Assembly (NCBI GenBank): GCA_024401095.1
Contig: JAKSLR010000002.1
Span: 1 to 64,000 of the forward strand
From: Bacteroidaceae bacterium
GTDB taxonomy: Bacteria; Bacteroidota; Bacteroidia; Bacteroidales; Bacteroidaceae
Reading direction: 5' to 3'
Length of the DNA stretch: 64,000 nt
Shown: in pieces, positions 54,804 to 62,818 of the stretch
Numbering within the stretch: position 1 is the first letter of the stretch
Layout of the letters: every line of letters begins with the position of its first letter
Position numbers and translations under genes: made by a program
Notes under the pieces: generated by a model
Database searches by the model: none
What the model was told of the DNA's origin: nothing
The model's input: only the letters and a program-made list of their open reading frames with translations

Positions 54804-56693
54804 ATGAAACTTAATAAATTATATTATGCTGCTGCCTTAGCTTCAGTGCTTACACTGACTACTGGTTGTGCTGAAGACTATACCGGTCTGAACCAGGACC
54901 CAGCTAACGTAACAGTAACCGATCCAAAGGCTTTGATGTCTCAGGCTGTGTTAAAGTTCCAGCCAAACGACTATCTACTTTGGTTCTATAACGTAAATTA
55001 CTTCACCCGCTGGTCACAGATGTCAACTCCAAGTGGCAGTTTTACCGATGCTTTCACTGAAATGGCAGAAAGTGGTGGCCAGGGTGGTCAGTACATTGAG
55101 GTATTGAAGTATCGTAACCTGATTCAGAATCACATTGCTACTACTGGTGATGAAACTCAGCGCGGTTTCGAGGCTGCATGTACTGTAATGTCAGTTTATC
55201 TGGGCTTGTTCGATAGCGATATGTATGGTGCACTGCCTTATACTCAGGCTTGTCACTATACTGATCAGGAAATCCTGACTCCAGAGTATGATTCTGTAGA
55301 GACTCTGTACAATACCTTCCTGTCTGAATTGGATCAGGCTATCTCTTATTTCCAGACTCCAGGTATCGAGTCTAACTCTGCGTTGGATCAGGTATATGGT
55401 GGTGACTGGGCTAAGTGGGCTAAGCTGGCTAACTCTTTGAAGCTGAAGGTTGCTGTACGTCTGTACAACAACGATTCTGCTAAGGCTCTGCAAATTGCTG
55501 AGGCTGTAGCTAAGTCTTCAGTTGGCTATCTGGATTCTTTGGAAGACGATATGCTGTTCTGCAAGGCAACTGCTGCTGCAAACGGTAATGACAATGACTA
55601 TGTATATGGTACTGGTAACGGTCTGGCTAACCCTGGTTTGAGCGCTAACGTTGAGAAGTTCATGAAGGCTTCTCTCGACCCACGTATCCGTTTCATCTAC
55701 AGAAAGAACTCTTTGAACTCTACTGTTATTCAGGCTTTGATCGATGCTGACAAGTTCAAGAACTTGCCAGAAGAAGTTAAGGCTGACGTTGTTCTCGATG
55801 AGAACGGTAACTTCAAGGAGTGGGGTGGTCTTGGTGAGCCTTGGGTTCGCTACCACGGTTATCCTGTAGTATTCAACGGTGATGTTAATCCTGAGTACAA
55901 GGCATACTTCAACTACGGTACTGACTACCAGATTACTGTAGATGAGGCTACCAAGTCTTACTCTCCATTCTCTAGCCAGCAGGAAGAGATGAAGCGCGGT
56001 CGTTGTGGCTTCTCTGTACCTACTGTAGGTCCAAAGGTAATCCAGGATACTGAGAATGTTCCATTGTGGACTATGTACATGACTGCTGCTGAGGTTAACC
56101 TCTACTTGGCTGAGTTCAAGTTGCTGGGTGCTAACCTGCCAAAGAGCGCTGAAGAGTACTATAACAAGGGTGTTCGCCTCTCTGTTCAGGACTATGACAA
56201 GTTGGCTAAGAACAACAAGATTCCTTACTACGGCAATACTTACGGTTATGATCCAAACGAGGTTGTTATTGACCTGAAGGATGGTGAAATCGATGCTATG
56301 ATGGCTACCGATGCTGTTAAGTTGACAGGTTCTAAGTCTGAGCAGCTGGAGAAGGTTTACCTGCAGCAGTTGATGCACTTCTCTCTGCAGTGTGACGATC
56401 AGTTCGTAACTGCACGTCGTTCTGGTTATCCAAAGATTGGTTCAGATCTGTTGCCATTCGTTAAGTTCGAAAGCGTAGCATTGAATGCTATTCCACGTCG
56501 TTTCGAGATTGCTAAGCCAAACGTAACTGACGTTATGTATGACATCAAGAACGCTGCTTACGCTGCACAGGGCTTCAATACTCTGGGTACAGGAAACTCT
56601 GGTTCTGCATTTAACTTGTCTGGTACTGCTCTGAATACAGAGCGTCTGTGGCAGGATAAGAACGCTCCACAGTGGGGTTCTCCAAAGGAATAA
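54804..56693 (+). CDS. SusD/RagB-type glycan-binding lipoprotein
   Basis: A 629-residue outer-membrane lipoprotein (lipobox LTTGCAEDY) that forms the lid of the SusC channel and binds the glycan. Typical features: GLNQDPANVTVTDPKALMSQ, the TPR-bearing YGALPYTQACHYTDQEILTP region and WAKLANSLKLKVAVRLYNND. The C-terminal half has the MTAAEVNLYLAEFKLLG segment. It shares the high-expression codon use of susC. A strong terminator follows the stop. Confidence 0.96.
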   Translation: MKLNKLYYAAALASVLTLTTGCAEDYTGLNQDPANVTVTDPKALMSQAVLKFQPNDYLLWFYNVNYFTRWSQMSTPSGSFTDAFTEMAESGGQGGQYIEVLKYRNLIQNHIATTGDETQRGFEAACTVMSVYLGLFDSDMYGALPYTQACHYTDQEILTPEYDSVETLYNTFLSELDQAISYFQTPGIESNSALDQVYGGDWAKWAKLANSLKLKVAVRLYNNDSAKALQIAEAVAKSSVGYLDSLEDDMLFCKATAAANGNDNDYVYGTGNGLANPGLSANVEKFMKASLDPRIRFIYRKNSLNSTVIQALIDADKFKNLPEEVKADVVLDENGNFKEWGGLGEPWVRYHGYPVVFNGDVNPEYKAYFNYGTDYQITVDEATKSYSPFSSQQEEMKRGRCGFSVPTVGPKVIQDTENVPLWTMYMTAAEVNLYLAEFKLLGANLPKSAEEYYNKGVRLSVQDYDKLAKNNKIPYYGNTYGYDPNEVVIDLKDGEIDAMMATDAVKLTGSKSEQLEKVYLQQLMHFSLQCDDQFVTARRSGYPKIGSDLLPFVKFESVALNAIPRRFEIAKPNVTDVMYDIKNAAYAAQGFNTLGTGNSGSAFNLSGTALNTERLWQDKNAPQWGSPKE

Positions 56694-56717
56694 TTTTATT
56701 TCGATTACTATAAGAAG

Positions 56718-56748
56718 AAGGGTGAGTTTCGGCTCACCCTTTTTTTTG
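56718..56748 (+). terminator. Terminator after the SusD gene
   Basis: A perfect 9-bp stem AAGGGTGAG (56718-56726 with 56733-56741) has a 6-nt loop and a T-run. Confidence 0.9.
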
Positions 56749-56766
56749 TTAATTTTCTGTTATAGC

Positions 56767-56797
56767 TTTGCTTGTCAAAAAAATAGTTGTATTTTTG
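56767..56797 (+). promoter_or_regulatory. Canonical promoter of the gene at 56818
   Basis: TTTG (56767-56770), a 19-nt spacer and TATTTTTG (56790-56797), 20 bp before the ATG at 56818. It rules out the longer upstream start. Confidence 0.78.
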
Positions 56798-56817
56798 CCG
56801 TATTAAAATGTAATACT

Positions 56818-57495
56818 ATGCGTCAGATTATACTATCTCTCTTTTTCTTCTTGTGTACAGGAGCTTTTGCACAACAACCTAGAATCTATTTCTTCCCTGA
56901 TTTTGTGAAGAGCAGAATCGTGTACAAAAACAAGCAGAAGTTCCAGGTTATGCTAAACTTTGATGCTGCCAATAGCCAGATGTTATATAAACAGGATGGT
57001 GTCATGATGGAGCTGGCCAATCCTGCAGCTGTAGATACTATCTTTGTAGGTGACCGTAAGTTTGTGTATCATCAGAAGCAGTTCTGTGAAGTGTTTAAAC
57101 GCGACAAGGGTGTTGTCTTGCTAGGGTGGAGACTGAAACAGGTACATCAGGGACAGACTGGTGCCTTTGGTCTTCCTACACAGGCACACGTGCAGAAACT
57201 GAGTTCTGTGGATCTCAGCGGTATGGGACTAGGTGCGAATCCCAATGCTGGTATGGGCATGACCCAATATGACTCTCACGGAGCCCCTTCACTGGACGTA
57301 TGGAAGCAGAAGAATGACAATACCTACTACATTGTCAAAGATGGCAAGGAATACAAGCTTAAGACCTTGAAGACCGTCTATAAGGCATTCCCTCAACAGT
57401 CAGACAGAATTAAGGAATTTGTATCGGAGAACAAATTGGATATGGTTCATGCCGACAATGCCGTTCAGGTGATAGACTTTATCTTTGGACTTTAA
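56818..57495 (+). CDS. Secreted protein of unknown family
   Basis: A 225-residue protein from ATG 56818 with signal peptide MRQIILSLFFFLCTGAFAQ. The body is mixed, with RIYFFPDFVKSRIVYKNKQK, a Gly/Met-rich stretch near residues 140-150 (GMGLGANPNAGMGMTQ) and a Lys-rich C-terminal part (YYIVKDGKEYKLKTLKTVYK). I do not recognise the family. It has its own canonical promoter between the SusCD terminator and the M64 peptidase gene, so it need not belong to the glycan locus. Confidence 0.65.
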   Translation: MRQIILSLFFFLCTGAFAQQPRIYFFPDFVKSRIVYKNKQKFQVMLNFDAANSQMLYKQDGVMMELANPAAVDTIFVGDRKFVYHQKQFCEVFKRDKGVVLLGWRLKQVHQGQTGAFGLPTQAHVQKLSSVDLSGMGLGANPNAGMGMTQYDSHGAPSLDVWKQKNDNTYYIVKDGKEYKLKTLKTVYKAFPQQSDRIKEFVSENKLDMVHADNAVQVIDFIFGL

Positions 57496-57512
57496 TCAAC
57501 CTAAACTGTATC

Positions 57513-57545
57513 ATAGAAGCCATCTTTAAGGGTGGCTTTTCTTTT
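57513..57545 (+). terminator. Weak terminator-like hairpin
   Basis: A stem of about 6-8 bp (AAGCCA with TGGCTT) with a short T-rich tail follows the gene at 56818. It may attenuate rather than stop transcription into the M64 gene. Confidence 0.5.
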
Positions 57546-57569
57546 CTTGGTAATTTTTTATCTACTATT

Positions 57570-58679
57570 ATGAATGTTATGTTTAAGAAATTCCATCTTA
57601 TTCTTTTACTTATATTCGCCTTGCCATTATCTGCCTGCGGTGATGGTGATCCTGTAGAAAACCCTTCTAAGCCTGAGACAGAGACTCCTACCAATCCTTC
57701 TATACCTCAGGTTCAGTCGAAAGATGGTAAGCATGAAGTGAGACAAACTGCCAAGAAAGGAAACGGCATCAACTTGATCTTTATGGGCGATGGCTATACC
57801 GACAAGGATATTGAGGCAGGAACATACGATAAAGATATGAACCGCTTCATAGAGCACACCTTTGCGTTGGAACCTATGAAATCACTCCGTGATTATTTTA
57901 ATGTGGCGGTGGTTTATGTAGCCAGCAAGAACAATAGCCTGGACGGTAACAGCGGTATCAAAACCAGCATTAACGATAGTGCAGAGCAGTTCTACCATAC
58001 TGCAGAGCAGGTGGCAGAACAGGAATCCATCATCGACAAGTATGCAGCAGCCGTAAAGGATGGCAACTCCAAGACGAATACTATCTATGGTGTCATTGCA
58101 AACACCCAGAAGAGTGCAGGTATCACCCATACCCCTGGAAGAGCTTCTGGAAAGTGCGATGATTTCCGAGCTTATTCCTTGGTCACTAAGTACAATGAGT
58201 ATGGCTACGATGAAAAGATAACCTGGATTCATGAGTTTGTGGGACATGCCTTTGGTAAGTTGGACGATGAGTATGGCTGGAAGGATTCTGATACCCAGAG
58301 CCTGCAGAATTACAAGACCTTTCTGGAAGTAGCCCACCGTGCCGGTTGGAGCCTGAATGTATCTGCATCTGCCCAGGTGGGAGAATCGCCATGGGCTGAT
58401 CTGGTAGAACACTATAAGGGAGAGAACCTGGGTTGCTACCACGGCGGAAACTCCTGGAACACGTGCAACGGAGCTGCCGTGGATCTTTATAACCCATCGT
58501 GGGACAATTTCAACGATGTATATTACAACAGCTCAAGCATCATGGGCAATACATACGCCTCAAACGTAAAGTTCAATGCGCCATGCCGCAGGGCACTCTA
58601 CAACCTTATCATAAAACTGGGCGAGGGCAGGGAAGCTACCTTGCAAGAGTTCCTGAACTTTGACAGTGCACAGAAGTAA
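57570..58679 (+). CDS. M64 (IgA peptidase) family metallopeptidase lipoprotein
   Basis: A 369-residue predicted lipoprotein (lipobox LPLSACGDG, then a Pro/Thr/Glu linker). The zinc motif HEFVGHAFGKLDDEY starts at His221, with Glu222 as general base and His226. The GINLIFMGDGYTDKDIEAGT segment is characteristic of M64, whose founding member cuts IgA in its hinge. In this locus it could open glycoproteins before glycan removal. A second Met three codons in is an alternative start. Confidence 0.9.
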   Translation: MNVMFKKFHLILLLIFALPLSACGDGDPVENPSKPETETPTNPSIPQVQSKDGKHEVRQTAKKGNGINLIFMGDGYTDKDIEAGTYDKDMNRFIEHTFALEPMKSLRDYFNVAVVYVASKNNSLDGNSGIKTSINDSAEQFYHTAEQVAEQESIIDKYAAAVKDGNSKTNTIYGVIANTQKSAGITHTPGRASGKCDDFRAYSLVTKYNEYGYDEKITWIHEFVGHAFGKLDDEYGWKDSDTQSLQNYKTFLEVAHRAGWSLNVSASAQVGESPWADLVEHYKGENLGCYHGGNSWNTCNGAAVDLYNPSWDNFNDVYYNSSSIMGNTYASNVKFNAPCRRALYNLIIKLGEGREATLQEFLNFDSAQK

Positions 58680-58696
58680 AAACGTAAAATTCAGTT

Positions 58697-59608
58697 ATGG
58701 AAACCATTTCAGGAAGACCTACTCCACCTGTCCCACAACGGGTAAGGGTACTGCGTGAGATACACGATTATTTCTTTGTAGCCTTGGGCATCTTGCTCTA
58801 CGCTATAGGTTGGACTTTCTTTGAACTTCCTATCCGTATTACGGGTGGTGGCGTACCGGGTATTTCCAGTATAATTTTCTATGCCACCGGGCTTCCTGTC
58901 CAGTATTCGTATTTTGTAATTAATGGAACACTGCTTGTGTTGTCTGTTCTTATTCTGGGCTGGCGCTTCAGTGCCAAGACTATCTTTGCCTGTCTGCTGA
59001 TGACTTCGGTGGTGCCTATCATTCAGGAATACCTCATAAACTCAGGAATCTCATTGGATATTGACCCCTTTGCTTCGGCCATGCTGGGTGGCGCCTGCTG
59101 CGGTGGCGGTATTGGCATAGCTTTTGCCAACAACGGCAGCTTGGGCGGCACGGATATCATTGCTGCCATTGTGAATAAATACCGAGACATCTCGCTGGGA
59201 AGGGTGGGCATGTACCTGGATATCATCATTATCTCCAGTTCTTACTTTGCCGTTCCGCAGACCGAGAATGTGTTCTACGGCTATGTGGTGCTGGTAACCA
59301 CCAGCCTCATGATAGACTTTGTGGTGAACCGAAGCAACCAGAGCGTGCAGTTCTTCATTATCAGTCAGAAGTATGAAGAGATAGGCCGTAGAATTAATGC
59401 CATGCCGAACCACAGAGGCTGCACTATCATTGATGGAACAGGCTTCTATTCCGGTCAGCCCGTTAAAATGCTGTTTGTGCTTACCCGTAAGCATGAGGCA
59501 GCCTTGGTGTTTCGCTTGATTAAAGATACCGACCCAATGGCCTTTGTTTCTCAGGGTAATGTAAATGGTGTTTACGGAAACGGCTTTGATAGAATCAAAG
59601 TTAGCTAA
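58697..59608 (+). CDS. YitT family membrane protein (DUF161/DUF2179)
   Basis: A 303-residue inner-membrane protein with five or six transmembrane helices in residues ~25-210 (DYFFVALGILLYAIGWTFFE, then ITGGGVPGISSIIFYATGLP) and a C-terminal DUF2179 domain of about 80 residues (RINAMPNHRGCTIIDGTGFY). Function is unknown; DUF2179 is thought to bind a ligand. It lies 17 bp after the M64 gene and probably shares its transcript. Confidence 0.9.
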   Translation: METISGRPTPPVPQRVRVLREIHDYFFVALGILLYAIGWTFFELPIRITGGGVPGISSIIFYATGLPVQYSYFVINGTLLVLSVLILGWRFSAKTIFACLLMTSVVPIIQEYLINSGISLDIDPFASAMLGGACCGGGIGIAFANNGSLGGTDIIAAIVNKYRDISLGRVGMYLDIIIISSSYFAVPQTENVFYGYVVLVTTSLMIDFVVNRSNQSVQFFIISQKYEEIGRRINAMPNHRGCTIIDGTGFYSGQPVKMLFVLTRKHEAALVFRLIKDTDPMAFVSQGNVNGVYGNGFDRIKVS

Positions 59609-59625
59609 AAAACCAAGGCTTTAAT

Positions 59626-59656
59626 TTTGCTAATTGGAAAAAGGTTGCTATTTTTG
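59626..59656 (+). promoter_or_regulatory. Canonical promoter of the PNGase-GH29-GH3 operon
   Basis: TTTG (59626-59629), a 19-nt spacer and TATTTTTG (59649-59656) lie 25 bp before the ATG at 59682. Confidence 0.78.
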
Positions 59657-59681
59657 CATATTATACAAAAAGTGACCTTAT

Positions 59682-61412
59682 ATGAACCTAAAATCTATTC
59701 TAACCTTAAGTTTCTGTATGCTCTTAGCCCTCAGTGTGTCGGCTCAGAAAAAGCAGAATATTGTTAAAGCAGTTAAAAATGCGCAAGGCATTGAAGTAAC
59801 GTTTCAATCCAGCTATAAGGGACGAGTAAGTCCTGGTGGCATGATTATGAAGGTGAGCGGTGATCAGGTTGCTCTGAGCCGTATTCAAGGACAACGTCCT
59901 CAACAGGCTCAGCAGACAAATTCTGGCCGCCCTGTCCTGAAACAGCCTAAGACTTTTGATTACATGGACTATGGTAAGAGTGAAACTTACCGTGTGGCAG
60001 AGCTTCCTAGTGGAAAGGTGATCTCTTCTGTTACTCCATTCACTGTAGGTAAGGGCTTCAAGGAGGTGGTAGGCGAGGAAACCATTCTGGGCTTGAAGTG
60101 TACCATTATCCGTGCCATTGTCAACTCTAATACCATTGATATTTCTTACACTCAGGATATTCCTTTCCGTGGAACTCCTCAGGCAGGTGTGGGCGTTCCT
60201 GATGGTCTGGTGCTGAAGATTGTACGCAACGGCGACAGTGTTCAGGAAGCTACAGACATAAAGGCTGTGAAGGAAGCTGCCGACTTGCTGCCTACTTCTA
60301 TGGGTGAGACCATGGTCTATGATGAGTATCTGTATGAGATTAACAATGCCAATGTGATTACGGTAAATGTCTTTGATCAGGATCGTATCAGCTTTACAGG
60401 TGCAAAACTTCCAGAGGGTGAGCTCAAGAGCAATACCCTTTATCAGGCAGGTGGCGGTACCATCATCATGAAGAAGGTAAAGTTGCCAGATTACACTGCT
60501 GACCGTAGCATTTACTGTGAGGTAATCCAGTATTCTGATGGCGATGCATACGACCGCACAGGTTCTGTATTTGTAGTTCCTACCGATAAGGAACAGAGTT
60601 TCCTGGATGCTATGCGCGACTTGGACAAGACTCCTTCTTTCCGTGCTAACAATGGTGTAGATTACCACGGACTGGTTTCTACCCCTACCTATACCGCTCC
60701 TTTGGAAATCATGCGCTTCTTCACCGGTTTCGGTGTCCGTGCCTATAATGGTGCACGCTCAGTAAGAGGACAGGTTTGGGTAGATTCTGTAAACTATAAA
60801 ATGCAGGTTACTTCCTTTGCTTCTGAACTGAAAGGTGAAGTTTGGGTCGGTGCCTATATTGGCAACTGGGATGCCAAGGGTCACAAGGTTTCTGTAAAGT
60901 TGAAGTATCATCCTGACGGTGGAAGCAGTGTACACAAGGTGATGCCACTGTTCAATACCGTAAATTATCTGGAGCAGGCAGGTCAGCCTTATCCTGTTTT
61001 CATGCTGGATGACAAGCTGAACGCCAAGTTCACCGCTACAGAGAAGATGGAAAATGTCATGCTTTACTACATGACTACCGGTCATGGTGGCTGGGGTAAT
61101 GGAGATGAATTCAACCAGAAGATCAATACCATCTATCTGGATGGCAAGAAGGTGAGCAGTTTCATTCCTTGGCGTGACGACTGTGCTACCTACCGTAACA
61201 ATAATCCATGTTCAGGTAATGCATCAAATGGTGAAACTTCATCAGATTATAGCCGCTCTAACTGGTGTCCAGGTACTGTAACTAATCCTGAGTATATCTA
61301 TTTGGGCGACATTGAACCAGGTGAACATACGATTACCGTGGAGATTCCACAAGGTGCTCCAGAAGGAGGCTCTAACAGCTATTGGTGCCTTAGTGGTTCT
61401 CTGATCTATTAA
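59682..61412 (+). CDS. PNGase F-like peptide-N-glycosidase
   Basis: A 576-residue secreted protein (signal peptide MNLKSILTLSFCMLLALSVSA). Residues 1 to about 270 are an extra N-terminal domain. The rest resembles PNGase F, which frees whole N-glycans from Asn. Compared from memory with the Flavobacterium enzyme, YDRTGSVFVV carries Asp291 at the catalytic Asp60 place. GWGNGDEFNQK carries Glu476 at the Glu206 place. SRSNWCPG matches the conserved DRAGWCPG. At the Glu118 place Gly394 stands in IGNW. It heads an operon with GH29 and GH3. Activity is likely but specificity may differ. Confidence 0.8.
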   Translation: MNLKSILTLSFCMLLALSVSAQKKQNIVKAVKNAQGIEVTFQSSYKGRVSPGGMIMKVSGDQVALSRIQGQRPQQAQQTNSGRPVLKQPKTFDYMDYGKSETYRVAELPSGKVISSVTPFTVGKGFKEVVGEETILGLKCTIIRAIVNSNTIDISYTQDIPFRGTPQAGVGVPDGLVLKIVRNGDSVQEATDIKAVKEAADLLPTSMGETMVYDEYLYEINNANVITVNVFDQDRISFTGAKLPEGELKSNTLYQAGGGTIIMKKVKLPDYTADRSIYCEVIQYSDGDAYDRTGSVFVVPTDKEQSFLDAMRDLDKTPSFRANNGVDYHGLVSTPTYTAPLEIMRFFTGFGVRAYNGARSVRGQVWVDSVNYKMQVTSFASELKGEVWVGAYIGNWDAKGHKVSVKLKYHPDGGSSVHKVMPLFNTVNYLEQAGQPYPVFMLDDKLNAKFTATEKMENVMLYYMTTGHGGWGNGDEFNQKINTIYLDGKKVSSFIPWRDDCATYRNNNPCSGNASNGETSSDYSRSNWCPGTVTNPEYIYLGDIEPGEHTITVEIPQGAPEGGSNSYWCLSGSLIY

Positions 61413-61435
61413 GAAAACGATAAAAATTAACAACT

Positions 61436-62818
61436 ATGAAATTCACCAAGATATTTTTGGCATTGGTTGGCCTGGCATTGGCAGGTAACATCAGTGCGCA
61501 GTCTTTTGTTCACGAAGCATCGAAGCAGTATCAGTGGCCAAAGGACCAAAAGGTAGTAGAGAAACTGAAAAAGTGGCAAGACCTGAAGTTTGGTATCATT
61601 CTGCACTGGGGTGTTTATTCTGTACCAGGAATGGTAGAGAGCTGGCAGATTACCAGTGAGGACTGGATTACACCAGACCTTACCCGTACCTATGAAGAGG
61701 AAAAGCAATGGTACTGGGGCTTGAGTAAGGACTTTAATCCTACTAAGTTTAACCCAGAGCAGTGGGCAAAGGTTACCAAGAAGGCAGGTATGAAGTATGT
61801 GGTATTCACCACCAAGCACCACGACGGTTTCTGTATGTGGGATACTAAGACTACCGACTATAATGTGATGAATTCCGGTTTCAAGGGTAACGCCAAGAAT
61901 GATGTGCTGAAATATATCATGGATGCTTACCGTGCCGAAGGTATTATGCCTGGTCTTTATTTCTCAAAGCCAGACTGGCATTCTGAGTATTACTGGTGGC
62001 CAGTAAAGGCTACTCCAAACCGTTTCCACAACTATCAGATCAAGGATTATCCAGAACGTTGGGCCAAGTATCAGGAATATGTTTACAAGCAGTCTTATGA
62101 GTTGATGCACAATTATGGAGACATTGACCTCTTCTGGCTGGATGGTGGATGGACCACAGCTCCTCGTGAGGATATAAAGCTTGGCGAAATTGTGAAGATG
62201 GCTCGTGAAGCACAGCCAGGTCTGATTGTTGTTGAGCGTTCATGCCCAGGTGAGTTTGAGAACTATCAGACACCAGAGCAGACCATTCCAGATCATCAGA
62301 TCAATAACCCTTGGGAAAGCTGCATTACCTTGACTTACGATTGGGGATGGACCAATCATCCTGTATTCAAGTCTCCTGCAAAGGTGCTGTCTATTTTGAC
62401 TGAGATTGTAGCTAAGGGTGGTTCCCTGTTGCTGGGTGTAGGTCCTACACCAGAAGGTCTGATAGAAGACGGTGCCGTAGAGATTCTGGAAAAGATAGGT
62501 GCATGGATGGATGCAAACGGTGAAGCTATCTATTCTACTGTAACCACACCTGTATATCAGAATGAAGACAAGAATGTGTTCTTTACTGCAAATAAGGACG
62601 GTAAAACCCTTTATGCTATCGTAAATCAGGATGACGAGAAGGGTGTTCCTGCATCTGTTACCTGGACAGGCAATACTCCAAAGAAGGGTGCCAAGCTGAT
62701 AAACCTGGCTACCAAGAAGCCTCTGAAATATAAGGTAGAAGGTGACAAGACCACTGTGACTTTACCATCCAATGCAACAGGTACCAATGGTGTAGCTATT
62801 AAATATGTAATCAAGTAA
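61436..62818 (+). CDS. GH29 alpha-L-fucosidase
   Basis: A 460-residue secreted retaining fucosidase (signal peptide ending GNISAQ). The GH29 core shows KFGIILHWGVYSVPG, VFTTKHHDGFCMWDTKTTDY and DIDLFWLDGGW, whose Asp236 should be the nucleophile. A C-terminal beta domain (about 380-460) follows. The Trp-rich aromatic pocket segment YFSKPDWHSEYYWW is typical. It lies 23 bp after the PNGase-like gene and overlaps GH3 by TAATG. It could remove core or antennary fucose from N-glycans. Confidence 0.95.
   Translation: MKFTKIFLALVGLALAGNISAQSFVHEASKQYQWPKDQKVVEKLKKWQDLKFGIILHWGVYSVPGMVESWQITSEDWITPDLTRTYEEEKQWYWGLSKDFNPTKFNPEQWAKVTKKAGMKYVVFTTKHHDGFCMWDTKTTDYNVMNSGFKGNAKNDVLKYIMDAYRAEGIMPGLYFSKPDWHSEYYWWPVKATPNRFHNYQIKDYPERWAKYQEYVYKQSYELMHNYGDIDLFWLDGGWTTAPREDIKLGEIVKMAREAQPGLIVVERSCPGEFENYQTPEQTIPDHQINNPWESCITLTYDWGWTNHPVFKSPAKVLSILTEIVAKGGSLLLGVGPTPEGLIEDGAVEILEKIGAWMDANGEAIYSTVTTPVYQNEDKNVFFTANKDGKTLYAIVNQDDEKGVPASVTWTGNTPKKGAKLINLATKKPLKYKVEGDKTTVTLPSNATGTNGVAIKYVIK

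Noticed and set aside
55518..56378. A 286-residue minus-strand reading frame opposite SusD
   Set aside because: It mirrors the biased codon use of susD and is hydrophobic low-complexity sequence (Leu/Val/Ser-rich) without motifs.
59724..60668. A 314-residue minus-strand reading frame opposite the PNGase-like gene
   Set aside because: The sense-strand protein has a signal peptide, promoter and family motifs; the antisense frame has none.
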